From: Azophilus sp963663395
GTDB taxonomy: Bacteria; Pseudomonadota; Gammaproteobacteria; Pseudomonadales; Azotimanducaceae
Direction of reading: 5' to 3'
DNA: 64,000 nucleotides
Assembly: GCA_963663395.1 (NCBI GenBank)
Contig: OY760226.1
Location: 3,100,001-3,164,000 of the forward strand
Part shown: in pieces, positions 44,466-52,982 of the stretch
Layout of the letters: each line of letters begins with the position of its first letter
Position numbering within the stretch: the first letter of the stretch is position 1
The notes under the pieces: model-generated
Seen by the model: the letters and a program-made list of their open reading frames with translations, nothing else
The model's database searches: none
Told to the model about the DNA's origin: nothing
Made by a program: the position numbers and the translations under genes

Positions 44466-45869
44466 ATGAGCGGGCAGAAAGGAACGGGGTATTTCGAGGA
44501 TGATCGGCGGCACCTGTTGCATCCGTTTGCAGAGTTTCCGGGCTCCCTTGAAGACGGGTCGCGTTTTTTCGCCCGTGGCGAGGGCGCCTGGATATACGAC
44601 CCAGGTGGACAACGATTCCTCGACGGTATCGGCGGTCTCTGGTGTGTCAACATCGGCTACGGCAGAGAGGAAATGGTGCGTGCGATCGCCGACCAGGCGT
44701 CTGCCATGCCGTACTACAACACCTTCACCGACATGTCCTCGGAGCCCGCCGCGACCCTGGCGGCGAAGTTGGGCAGCCTCGCTCCGGGCGACCTGAAGCG
44801 CGTCTTCTTCACCTCCGGCGGGTCGCTGTCGGTGGACACCGCCGTACGGTTGGCACACTACTACTATCAGGCTCAGGGGCGCCCCTCGAAGAAACTGATC
44901 CTGGCCCGCCGGGATAGCTATCACGGCAGCACCTACCTGGCCGCGTCCATCAGCGGCATCGCCCCCAACCGCGCCGGCTTCCACCACCTTGCCGACGGTG
45001 AGTCTCCGCTTGTTCATCACCTCGAGTGCCCGAATCTGTACCGGGCGCCGGCGGGACTGTCGGAGGCAGGCTACCTGGATTCTCTGATCGCGGAACTGGA
45101 ATCTCGAATCGCAGAGCTGGGCGCGGAGAACATCGCCTGTTTCGTGGCGGAGCCGATCATCGGAGCCGGCGGCGTGCTGATCGCACCGCGCGGCTATCAC
45201 CGGGCCGCCCTGGAGGTGTGCCGGCAACACGATATACTCTACATCTGCGATGAGGTCGTTACCGGTTTCGGGCGTCTCGGATGGATGTTCTGCTCCGAAC
45301 CGCTGTATGACATCTGCCCGGACATGATCGTCTGCGCCAAGGGCATCTCTTCGGGTTACATTCCGCTCGGTGCGGTGATCTTCTCGGAGCGCATATTCGA
45401 GTGCATATCGAAACCCAATCCCCGGACCAGCGTGTTTTCCCACGGCTTTACCTATTCCGGACACCCGGTCGCCTGCGCCGCCGGCATCAAGAATATCGAG
45501 ATACTCGAACGGGAGGACCTGTGCGGTCGGGTTCGTACACTGGCGCCCCGGTTCAAGCAGGCGCTGGCGTCCCTGACCTCCCTCGGTATTGTCGGCGACG
45601 TACGTGGTGAAGGATTCATGCACGCCATCGAATTCGTTGCCGACAAGCGGGGCAAACAGAGTTTCGACAGCGCCGTCGCGATCGGCAAGCGCGTGGCCGA
45701 AGCCGCATACGACCGCGGCCTGATTGCCCGCAACGTGGGAGACCTGATCATACTGTCGCCGCCGCTGATCCTGACCGGCGAGCAGATCGACGACCTGGCA
45801 CAAACGCTGCACGCTGCCATACGAACGGTGATGGAAGACCTCAGGCGCGAATCGCTCTGGAGCGGGTAG
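44466..45869 (+). CDS. Class III PLP aminotransferase (putrescine/omega-amino acid type)
   Basis: The 467-residue enzyme transfers an omega-amino group from a diamine or omega-amino acid to pyruvate or 2-oxoglutarate. It has FFTSGGSLSVDTAVRLAHYY, YHGSTYLAASISG, the PLP Asp in ICDEVVTGFGRLG and the Lys in VCAKGISSGYIPLGAV. Length and start GTGYFEDDRRHLLHPFAEF resemble SpuC-type putrescine:pyruvate aminotransferases. It is divergent from LuxR 1 and is followed at four bases by an N-carbamoyl hydrolase. ATG at 44466 was chosen over 44433 because GAAGAGGG lies closer. Confidence 0.88.
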   Translation: MSGQKGTGYFEDDRRHLLHPFAEFPGSLEDGSRFFARGEGAWIYDPGGQRFLDGIGGLWCVNIGYGREEMVRAIADQASAMPYYNTFTDMSSEPAATLAAKLGSLAPGDLKRVFFTSGGSLSVDTAVRLAHYYYQAQGRPSKKLILARRDSYHGSTYLAASISGIAPNRAGFHHLADGESPLVHHLECPNLYRAPAGLSEAGYLDSLIAELESRIAELGAENIACFVAEPIIGAGGVLIAPRGYHRAALEVCRQHDILYICDEVVTGFGRLGWMFCSEPLYDICPDMIVCAKGISSGYIPLGAVIFSERIFECISKPNPRTSVFSHGFTYSGHPVACAAGIKNIEILEREDLCGRVRTLAPRFKQALASLTSLGIVGDVRGEGFMHAIEFVADKRGKQSFDSAVAIGKRVAEAAYDRGLIARNVGDLIILSPPLILTGEQIDDLAQTLHAAIRTVMEDLRRESLWSG

Positions 45870-45873
45870 GCAA

Positions 45874-47103
45874 ATGGAACTGCGGATAGACGGCGAACGG
45901 CTCTGGTCGCGCCTGATGGAAATGGCGGCGATCGGGGGAACCCCGAAGGGCGGGGTCTGCCGGCTGGCATTGACGGACCTGGATCGCGAGGGGCGCGACC
46001 TGTTCTGCCGCTGGGCGAGGGAAGCAGGTTGCACCATCGACATCGACAGCATGGGCAATATCTTTGCCCGGCGCGCCGGCACCGACCCGAACGCCGCTCC
46101 GGTTGCGGCGGGAAGCCATCTCGACAGCCAGCCGACCGGCGGCAAATACGATGGCGCGCTCGGCGTGCTGGCGGCCCTGGAGGTCATCGATGCGTTGAAC
46201 GATGGCGGTATCGCGACCGTGGCGCCCGTGGAAGCGGTCTGCTGGACGAACGAGGAAGGCGCCCGCTTCGCGCCCGCCATGATCGGCTCCGGCGTGCATG
46301 CCGGCGCGTTCGACCTGGCTTACGCCCATTCGCGGACGGACGCGGAAGGTCTCACCATTGGCGACGAGCTTTCCCGAATCGGCTACCGGGGCACCACCGA
46401 ATGCGGGGATCACGCGCTCGGCGCCCACTTCGAGCTGCACATCGAGCAGGGGCCCATCCTGGAGCGCGAGAACATCGAGGTGGGCATTCTCACCGGCGTT
46501 CAGGGGATCCGCTGGTACGAGCTGATCGTAACAGGGTCGGAGGCTCACGCCGGCCCCACGCCCATGGACCTGCGTCGCGATCCCGTGCCGGTGATGGCGA
46601 AACTGGTTCCGGGAATCTACGCCGCCGCGACGGATGGCGGGGATGCCGCACGCTGCACCCTGGGAATCGTCAGTGCTGAACCCGGGTCTTTCAACACGGT
46701 GCCGGGCAAGGTCAGGGTGACGATCGACTTCCGGCACCCGGACGCCGGCGAACTCGACCGCATGGACGAGCGCTTGCGGGCACTTGTGGAAAGCCATGGC
46801 AACGAGCCCTGCCCGGTCGCGTTGACCGAGGTCTGGCATTCACCGCCGATCATCTTCGCCCCGTCCTGTATCGATGCCGTGACACAGGCCGCCGACACCT
46901 GTGGAGTGAGCGCCAGGCGGATGGTCAGCGGCGCCGGGCACGATTCCGTCTACCTTTCGTCGGTGGCGCCGGCCGGCATGGTCTTCATTCCCTGCAAGGA
47001 TGGCTTGAGCCACAACGAACTCGAGGAAACCAGCCGGGAACAGGCGGAAAACGGCGCCAACGTCCTGTTGCATGCGGTGCTCCGTACGGCGGGGCGGCCC
47101 TGA
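45874..47103 (+). CDS. M20-family N-carbamoyl-amino acid hydrolase / allantoate amidohydrolase
   Basis: The 409-residue Zn-dependent amidase has AGSHLDSQPTGGKYDGALGVLAALEV (metal ligands His and Asp), TNEEGARFAPAMIGSG, HFELHIEQGPILER, GSEAHAGPTPMDLRRD and SGAGHDSVYLS. Members remove carbamoyl groups from N-carbamoyl-amino acids, ureidopropionate or allantoate. It lies four bases after the aminotransferase gene. With an agmatine deiminase nearby and the usual N-carbamoylputrescine amidase broken, it might take over that step or process another ureido compound; this is speculative. Confidence 0.88.
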   Translation: MELRIDGERLWSRLMEMAAIGGTPKGGVCRLALTDLDREGRDLFCRWAREAGCTIDIDSMGNIFARRAGTDPNAAPVAAGSHLDSQPTGGKYDGALGVLAALEVIDALNDGGIATVAPVEAVCWTNEEGARFAPAMIGSGVHAGAFDLAYAHSRTDAEGLTIGDELSRIGYRGTTECGDHALGAHFELHIEQGPILERENIEVGILTGVQGIRWYELIVTGSEAHAGPTPMDLRRDPVPVMAKLVPGIYAAATDGGDAARCTLGIVSAEPGSFNTVPGKVRVTIDFRHPDAGELDRMDERLRALVESHGNEPCPVALTEVWHSPPIIFAPSCIDAVTQAADTCGVSARRMVSGAGHDSVYLSSVAPAGMVFIPCKDGLSHNELEETSREQAENGANVLLHAVLRTAGRP

Positions 47104-47120
47104 ATGGCATAGTCAAAACC

Positions 47121-47150
47121 GGACCTGTGGGGTGCGAGTTCCGATATAAG
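47121..47150 (+). repeat. Copy of the short dispersed repeat
   Basis: This 30-base stretch matches 32806-32835 at 25 of 30 positions, including the uninterrupted core GGGGTGCG. It lies just after the amidohydrolase stop in a convergent gap. Confidence 0.5.
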
Positions 47151-47195
47151 CCCTCGATCTCCGATCGTACTTGCCTCCAAGCAGGTTTGGGACGG

Positions 47196-48014
47196 CTATT
47201 CTCCCTCATCTACTGGTGGCTGCCGGTGCGCGCCCAGGAACGACAACACCGTGCGATTGAACGTCTTGGGGTACTCAAGCAGCATCAGGTGGCGGCCGAG
47301 CACTTCAATTTGCGCGTCGGGCTGGTTGGCTTGGATCCAGCGCCTGGCTGCAATCGCCCAGTCTTCCCGAACGATCTGCAGGACGGGTAACTCGCGCGCC
47401 GCACGCTTCGAAAGGATGGAAAAGTCGCGCTGCGCCGCATCCCGCAGCAGCGCGGCGGCCCGGCCGGCGGGTAGCGCAGACGCGGTTTCCGTCATCTGGT
47501 CCAGCAGCGCCGGCGGAGCCTCGCCGTCGAAGCCCGCGGCCATGTATTCGCGGAAGAAGGGGAGGTAGCCTGAACCATCGACCGTCTTGATCAACCCCGC
47601 GATTTCATCTGCGTCGCCTTCGCCCCAGTCCTCGTCGCCCGCCTTGACGATCTTCGGTGATTCATCGACGAACACCAGCGCCAGCACACGATCGAGTCCG
47701 TGCCGGTCGAGATAGGCAAGAGCGTCGAAGACGCCCAGCGACCAGCCGAGCAGTATGACGCGTGGCAAGTCCAGCAGTTCGAGCAGTTCGTGCAGGTCGT
47801 CGCCGCGCTGCGCATAGTTGTTGCCGGTAGCGGTCTGGTCCGAACCGCCTTGGGATCGCGGATCGTAGGCGATGACGCGGAAATGCTCGGCAAAGGCGGG
47901 AATGTTGTGCTGAAACACCCCGATCGAGCAGGCCCAGCCGGGGATGAGCACCAGCGGCGTACCGCTGCCCGCCTGTTCGATCCGTATCCCGGTTCCGTCG
48001 CCAAGCCGGAGCAT
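47196..48014 (-). CDS. Alpha/beta hydrolase
   Basis: The 272-residue protein has the alpha/beta hydrolase pattern: PLVLIPGWACSIGVFQHN, YDPRSQGGSDQT, the nucleophile in LLGWSLGVFDAL and a C-terminal His in LGRHLMLLEYP. The catalytic Asp is probably in the segment VREDWAIAA. It would split an ester or a C-C bond in the cytoplasm. It starts 29 bases after TonB receptor 3, so it probably acts on the compound imported by that receptor. The ATG at 48014 was chosen by fold; its ribosome-binding site is weak. Confidence 0.82.
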   Translation of the reverse strand: MLRLGDGTGIRIEQAGSGTPLVLIPGWACSIGVFQHNIPAFAEHFRVIAYDPRSQGGSDQTATGNNYAQRGDDLHELLELLDLPRVILLGWSLGVFDALAYLDRHGLDRVLALVFVDESPKIVKAGDEDWGEGDADEIAGLIKTVDGSGYLPFFREYMAAGFDGEAPPALLDQMTETASALPAGRAAALLRDAAQRDFSILSKRAARELPVLQIVREDWAIAARRWIQANQPDAQIEVLGRHLMLLEYPKTFNRTVLSFLGAHRQPPVDEGE

Positions 48015-48043
48015 TCCGGCTGCTGCCCCGCGGTCCGCCTTGC

Positions 48044-50389
48044 TCAGAAGTACATTCCGAATTCCAGGCCGATGGTGCGCGGCCGGCTCACCACCCATCT
48101 CGGACGTCCCGGCGTTTCCGCGGCGACGGAGCGGTTGTCGCCCAGGTTGGCGATCTTGTCGGTGAGATTGCGGGCGAAGAGGGCGGCCTTGTAGCGCTCG
48201 CTGGACAGGCCCACACGCAGCCCGATCTGTTCGTACGCCGCGCGCTGGCGCGGAATGGCGTTCACCACCGAGAGGCTGTGATCGACATAGCTGATGTCGG
48301 CACGCAGGAACAGATCCATTTCGAAAAGCGCGTTCGGGACGAGATAGTCCGCCACCAGCGACGCGGTCCACTCGGGCACGAACTGTAGCGGGTCGCCGTC
48401 CTGGTTGATGCCGGCGACGGTCTCGGTGAACTGGGCGTCGGTGTAACCGATGTTCAGGGCCAGGTTGAGGTTGTCTGCCGGCCGGGCGGTGAGCTCGAGT
48501 TCCACGCCCTGGCTGCGCGCGGCGCCGAAGTTGCCGCGGAACTGGAATCCGCAGGTGAGTTGAATGCGTTGCTGGATGCCGTCGAAATCGATGCGGAAGG
48601 CGGTGGCGTTCAGCCGCGTCGCCGGATTCAGTTCGGCCTTGATGCCGGCCTCGTAGCTGACCAGGTCGTCGGACTCGTAGCTCGATGTGTCGACATCGTG
48701 CAGGCCGAGAGCGGCCAGGTCTTCGGGACAGCCGAGGGTGCCGGGGATGGTGCCGTTGGCCCCGCCGAGACGGAACCCTTCGGCGACCGATGCATAGAGA
48801 AACAGGTTGTCGCTCGCCTGGAACTCCAGCGCGCCCTTGAAGATGAACCCGTCTTCGCTCTGCTTGCCTCCTTCCACGGGAACGTTCGAGAGCGGCGCGT
48901 CTTCCGCGAGCGGAACCCCGGCGGCGAGACCGGCCTGCTGCTCCGAGAACTCGACGCTGGTGTCGAACCAGCGGGAACCGAACACGACGCTGAACCGGTC
49001 GGTCATGGCGAAAGAGACCTCGCCGAAGACGCCGAGTTCTTCCACGTCAGTGGGTCGGTGCGAGGTGAATACCAGGTCGCCGAACGGCCAGATGGCCTCC
49101 AGCGGCCCGGGGATCCCCAGAACCCGCTGCAGTTCGCCGAAGTTGTCGTTCAGGCCCCGGGCGTAGTTGCGCGGCTGGAACGACTCGTCGTCATCGGTGT
49201 TCTGGTAAAAGGCGCCGGCCACGAAATTCCAGGGGCCGTCCAGGTCCGAGGCGAAACGCACTTCCTGGACGAAGCTCTCGAAATTCAGCGTCTGGAAGAT
49301 CGGCGACGTGACAGGCCTGACCCCGATGACGTCGAACAGGCCAAAACCGCCCGCCGCGCCGGGCAGCGCCTGCAGGAAATTGATGAAGGAACCGCTGGCC
49401 TCGAATTCGAAGGTTTTACGGTCGAACCAGGATGTCGCCGAGGTGAATTCGCCATGGCCGGTCGCATAGTTCAGGTTCAATGTGTAAAGCGTCCACTTGT
49501 CCTCGCCGCCTTCGTCAACGTCGAAATCCCGATTGTGGTCGAAGTTGCCCGTACTGACGTCGGCCAGGGGAAAGCCGTCGAGGTCTGTCTCCTGATGCAG
49601 TATTCGCGAGGTGATGGAAAACGCGTCGGTCGGCTCGATCAGCAGGTGCGCCTGTACCGCGGCAACCTGCTGCGAGTCCACGTCCTCGATGACGGACCGT
49701 GGCGGCCCGGCAAGGGTGGCGGGCGCCGACAGATGGTTGGCAATGGTGCCCACGCGCCGGTCGAAAACGCCGGCTCGGTCCTCGTAGAGGCCGGAAAACC
49801 GGGCCGCTACCCGCTCGTTGAATGGCACGTTGATCGAGCCGGAAACCAGGTAGTTCAGATCGTCGGAGTGCCGGCTGCTCGACAGCTCGGCCCGCACCCA
49901 GCCTTCGGTGCGTTCGACATCGGGCTGCCGGGTGATCTGCCGGATGGTACCGCCGAGAGAACGCGCGCCATACAGGGTACCGGACGGCCCGCGCAACACC
50001 TCGATGCGCTCGAGGTCGAGAATCCTGGGATCGATGGTTTCGGTGATCGGCGTGTCGTCAATGTAGAAGCCGGTCGTATTCGTGCCCTCGATGCCCCGCA
50101 ACGACACGGTCCGGTTGGAGAGAATCCCGTCGGTTGCCGCACCGAACGACAGGTTGGGAATGGTAACCGCGTAGTCGAAGAATTCCGTGAGGCCGCGCTC
50201 CCGAAGTTCGTCGCCGGAAATCGAGGACACGCTCAAGGGGAGGGACTGCACGGATTCCGAGCGCTTGGTGGCGGTGACGATGATCTCTTCGAGCACCGGC
50301 TGTGCCCGGACGCCCGCGGGCGCCGCCAGCAGGAACATGGCGAGAACGGTCCAGGTTTGCCTGGATGCCGGATTGAAATGGCGGGACAT
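48044..50389 (-). CDS. TonB-dependent outer-membrane receptor 3
   Basis: The 781-residue receptor has a signal peptide ending LLAAPAGVRA, the TonB box-like LEEIIVTATKRSESVQ, a plug with SLRGIEGTNTTGFYIDDTPI and LERIEVLRGPSGTLYGARSLGG, and a barrel ending TIGLEFGMYF. AAAGGAGG stands before the ATG at 50389. It is followed by an alpha/beta hydrolase gene and preceded by a LuxR gene with a strong palindrome in the gap. The ligand is unknown; sphingomonad-like receptors of this form often carry plant or marine organic compounds. Confidence 0.91.
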   Translation of the reverse strand: MSRHFNPASRQTWTVLAMFLLAAPAGVRAQPVLEEIIVTATKRSESVQSLPLSVSSISGDELRERGLTEFFDYAVTIPNLSFGAATDGILSNRTVSLRGIEGTNTTGFYIDDTPITETIDPRILDLERIEVLRGPSGTLYGARSLGGTIRQITRQPDVERTEGWVRAELSSSRHSDDLNYLVSGSINVPFNERVAARFSGLYEDRAGVFDRRVGTIANHLSAPATLAGPPRSVIEDVDSQQVAAVQAHLLIEPTDAFSITSRILHQETDLDGFPLADVSTGNFDHNRDFDVDEGGEDKWTLYTLNLNYATGHGEFTSATSWFDRKTFEFEASGSFINFLQALPGAAGGFGLFDVIGVRPVTSPIFQTLNFESFVQEVRFASDLDGPWNFVAGAFYQNTDDDESFQPRNYARGLNDNFGELQRVLGIPGPLEAIWPFGDLVFTSHRPTDVEELGVFGEVSFAMTDRFSVVFGSRWFDTSVEFSEQQAGLAAGVPLAEDAPLSNVPVEGGKQSEDGFIFKGALEFQASDNLFLYASVAEGFRLGGANGTIPGTLGCPEDLAALGLHDVDTSSYESDDLVSYEAGIKAELNPATRLNATAFRIDFDGIQQRIQLTCGFQFRGNFGAARSQGVELELTARPADNLNLALNIGYTDAQFTETVAGINQDGDPLQFVPEWTASLVADYLVPNALFEMDLFLRADISYVDHSLSVVNAIPRQRAAYEQIGLRVGLSSERYKAALFARNLTDKIANLGDNRSVAAETPGRPRWVVSRPRTIGLEFGMYF

Positions 50390-50502
50390 GGCGCGAGCCT
50401 CCTTTCGTATCACTGCAGCACGCTCTCCGCCCCCGGCTTCACGCATTCCCGGCCCACGGCAGAGACCGCGCGAACCCGATGCTAGATAAGAATGCGGGTC
50501 GC

Positions 50503-50528
50503 GGATATAAGGAATTTTCCCTATATCC
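50503..50528. promoter_or_regulatory. Palindrome upstream of TonB receptor 3
   Basis: The arms GGATATAAGG and CCCTATATCC (nine of ten bases pair) flank a six-base AATTTT centre. The element is 114 bases before the receptor ATG and 39 bases after the LuxR 2 stop. It is not followed by a T-run on the minus strand, so an operator for LuxR 2 or the receptor promoter is more likely than a terminator. Confidence 0.45.
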
Positions 50529-50566
50529 TCCGGCCCGGCGGCCGCCCGGACAAACGGTAACCGGCG

Positions 50567-51370
50567 CTACCGTGAGAGCCGATAGATCAGCGCCGTACGA
50601 TTATGGGTTCCGGTCTTGCGATAGAGGTGGTCCAGGTGCTGTTCCACCGTTTTCTCGCTGATCTCGAGCCGGTCCGCGATCTGCATGCTGGTCAGGCCCC
50701 GGCTCACATGCTGCACGATCTCACGCTCCCGGGGCGTTATCGCGAATTCCTCGAGCCTGGCTTCGGAAACGAGTTCGCCGCTCCGGAGCTTGTCAACCAG
50801 TGCCCCGAGATTGGCAAGGTCGTCGGACAGCTTCCTCATCCTGAGTGCACCGGCGATCTGGGCGGCGAAAAGCCGCGCCTTGAGGTGCTCATCGGCCCCG
50901 TAGTGCGGCTTGCCGGGAGCCCGGTGGAAGCCGAACAGGCCAAGCAGCCCTCGGGTGTCGCCTACGGCAAAGATGATGCTGCTGTGGATGTGTTGCGGGA
51001 AGAGGAAATCCCGGTAGTAACCCGACGTCACGTAACTGCGCTCGCTCGCTATGACCTGGTCGGTCGACACCACCAGCGGCCGCCCGGTTTCCGCTCGGTG
51101 CTTCAGGCCGGCGAAACAGGGGTCCAGGCTTCGATAGTGGGCCTCGTAGTCCCTGACGGGTTCCGCACTGACGTTGTACCCGAATCCGTTCCAGATCGGC
51201 CGGTCGTCCAGGTCTTCGCTCATCGTGTAGTAAACGCAGCTCCTGGAGCCGAACAGGTCGCTCATATCCCGCATCAGCGAGGAAGGAAAACGTGCTTCGC
51301 CGGCACATTGGCCAGCCAGCGCGGAAATCTCCAGGATGCTGTCGATGTGCGCATCGGAAATCGTGGTCAT
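50567..51370 (-). CDS. LuxR-family transcriptional regulator 2
   Basis: The 267-residue protein has a C-terminal LuxR HTH, ITPREREIVQHVSRGLTSMQIADRLEISEKTVEQHLDHLYRKTG, and an N-terminal GAF-like sensor with SSIIFAVGDTRGLLGLFGFHRAPG. No luxI is visible. GGAGG stands five bases before the ATG at 51370. It lies between the Rieske oxygenase and TonB receptor 3 on one strand, so it may regulate both. The signal is unknown. Confidence 0.87.
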   Translation of the reverse strand: MTTISDAHIDSILEISALAGQCAGEARFPSSLMRDMSDLFGSRSCVYYTMSEDLDDRPIWNGFGYNVSAEPVRDYEAHYRSLDPCFAGLKHRAETGRPLVVSTDQVIASERSYVTSGYYRDFLFPQHIHSSIIFAVGDTRGLLGLFGFHRAPGKPHYGADEHLKARLFAAQIAGALRMRKLSDDLANLGALVDKLRSGELVSEARLEEFAITPREREIVQHVSRGLTSMQIADRLEISEKTVEQHLDHLYRKTGTHNRTALIYRLSR

Positions 51371-51534
51371 TTCGGCCTCCGCCACTATCCTGCCGTTACC
51401 GGCAGGCGCCATAGCGAGGGCGTCTCGAAGCCGCCTTGATGGGGCTCGGCGGCCGCGGGGCGCCGATGGCCCAGTTTAGCGCAAAGCAGTTGCCGCCGCG
51501 CGCGTCCGCGTGCCCCGTCGGAGGCCTTGATCGT

Positions 51535-52812
51535 TCAGCCGGCCGCCTGGACCTGTGCAGGCTCTTTCATTTGCTCGAGGCGGGGATCGTTCGGATACAT
51601 CCACTCCTCGCCGATCACCTGTTCGACACGCAGCTCCGGTGGGATATTGTCGATGCCGATCATGCGGTCGGCGTGCTGGTTCCAATGGTAGATGCGGGCT
51701 TCCTGGTAGCTCAGCGGCACGCCTTTGAAGCCGTATGACTCCACGGATTTCTGTATCCAGGCGCCGAATTCAGTGTCTTCGAGCAACACCTCGCTCAAGC
51801 TCTCGCCGTCGTTCACCGTCCACATGTCGGGCTTCGGGTTGTCGCCCCAATCCGGGGCCAGGGTCCAGGTTTCCAGCCGGCACTTGTTGATGCCGTTGGG
51901 CCAGAACAGCAGCGGGGGCAGGGCGCGCTGGCTCAGGGGCGATACCCAATTCGGAAAGACACCGTACGACTGGGTGCAGGTGCGGCCGATCTCGCCGACG
52001 GTATCGATCTCGGCGGCGTCGGGCATGCGCATGGCCCGTGGGTCGTTTACGCCCTTCGGCGCCGGCGCGACCATGCGGCCGTGGCCGTTGGGGTACAGGG
52101 TATTGACGTTGCGCCGGTCGTCCAGGATCGGGTAGACCGTCTTCGGGTGAATGCTGCGCACGTGGTAGACCTCGGTATTCGCCTCCATGGCGATCTTCCA
52201 GTTGCAGTCGAGATCGAAGGAGTGACGCGCCGCCAGGCGGCACTTGTCGAACTGGAACTCTTCCCATTCATCGGCCACCGGGCCGAGCCATTCGAGGAGC
52301 GTGGGGGCGTCGTCGTCGAAATTGACGAAGATCAGCTTGCCGAATCGTTCGCAACGGATGGGCTTCAACCCTCTGCAGGAGAAGTCGAGGCCGCGGAAAT
52401 CTTCCGGGTCGCGAACCGCCAGCAACTCGCCGTCATGGCTGTACGTCCAGCCGTGGTACTTGCACACAAGCCGCGGCCGCTGGCCGGATTCCTGGGTGAC
52501 GATGGGCGCGCCGCGATGGCTGCAGGTGTTGTAGAAGGCGTTGATGGCGCCGCTGTCGGCGTGAACGATCAGCACCGGCTGGCCGGCATTTTCCCAGAGA
52601 CGGAAGCAGCCGGGCTCCGGAATTTCGTCGACGTGGCTCGCGAGCAGCCAGGACTTGCGCCAGATGTGCTGTTTTTCGAGTTCGAAGAAGCGGGGGTCGG
52701 TATACCGGCCGCCGGGAAGGTCGGGCAGGGCCGGGAAACCTTCCGGCGGTGCCGTGCGCGCCGCTTCGTATTCCATGAGGTTGCGCAAGGTATCGATTTC
52801 TTGTCGTTCCAC
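51535..52812 (-). CDS. Rieske non-haem iron oxygenase, alpha subunit
   Basis: The 425-residue protein has the Rieske [2Fe-2S] ligands Cys97-x-His99 (NTCSHRGAP) and Cys117-x2-His120 (VCKYHGWTY), and the mononuclear-iron segment ANTEVYHVRSIHPKTV with the two His. It would hydroxylate an aromatic ring or demethylate/cleave a quaternary amine-type compound, depending on subgroup. No beta subunit, ferredoxin or reductase gene is near, so it depends on partners elsewhere. It is the next gene upstream of LuxR 2. Confidence 0.88.
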   Translation of the reverse strand: MERQEIDTLRNLMEYEAARTAPPEGFPALPDLPGGRYTDPRFFELEKQHIWRKSWLLASHVDEIPEPGCFRLWENAGQPVLIVHADSGAINAFYNTCSHRGAPIVTQESGQRPRLVCKYHGWTYSHDGELLAVRDPEDFRGLDFSCRGLKPIRCERFGKLIFVNFDDDAPTLLEWLGPVADEWEEFQFDKCRLAARHSFDLDCNWKIAMEANTEVYHVRSIHPKTVYPILDDRRNVNTLYPNGHGRMVAPAPKGVNDPRAMRMPDAAEIDTVGEIGRTCTQSYGVFPNWVSPLSQRALPPLLFWPNGINKCRLETWTLAPDWGDNPKPDMWTVNDGESLSEVLLEDTEFGAWIQKSVESYGFKGVPLSYQEARIYHWNQHADRMIGIDNIPPELRVEQVIGEEWMYPNDPRLEQMKEPAQVQAAG

Positions 52813-52982
52813 GGGTGGTTCGTCCCTCTCCGCAATTGAGACCGATTAGTGTAACCCGTGCTAAAACCTGGGAAAACCGTCCTGTCGCCGCAAGGTGCCG
52901 GCTGACAGCCGAAAGCCGCCGAATGCCTGCGGCTACTCGCTGGGTGAGCGCTCGGTTTTTTTGGGAAGCGGCGCCCCCGGGG

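Noticed and set aside
48560..50485. A 641-codon open frame on the plus strand opposite TonB receptor 3
   Set aside because: It mirrors the receptor gene in GC-rich DNA, has no family motifs and no ribosome-binding site; the receptor frame has a signal peptide, plug and barrel.
43509..51370. Quorum-sensing system from the two LuxR regulators
   Set aside because: No luxI-type synthase is present and neither sensor domain shows a clear acyl-homoserine-lactone signature; they look like metabolic regulators.
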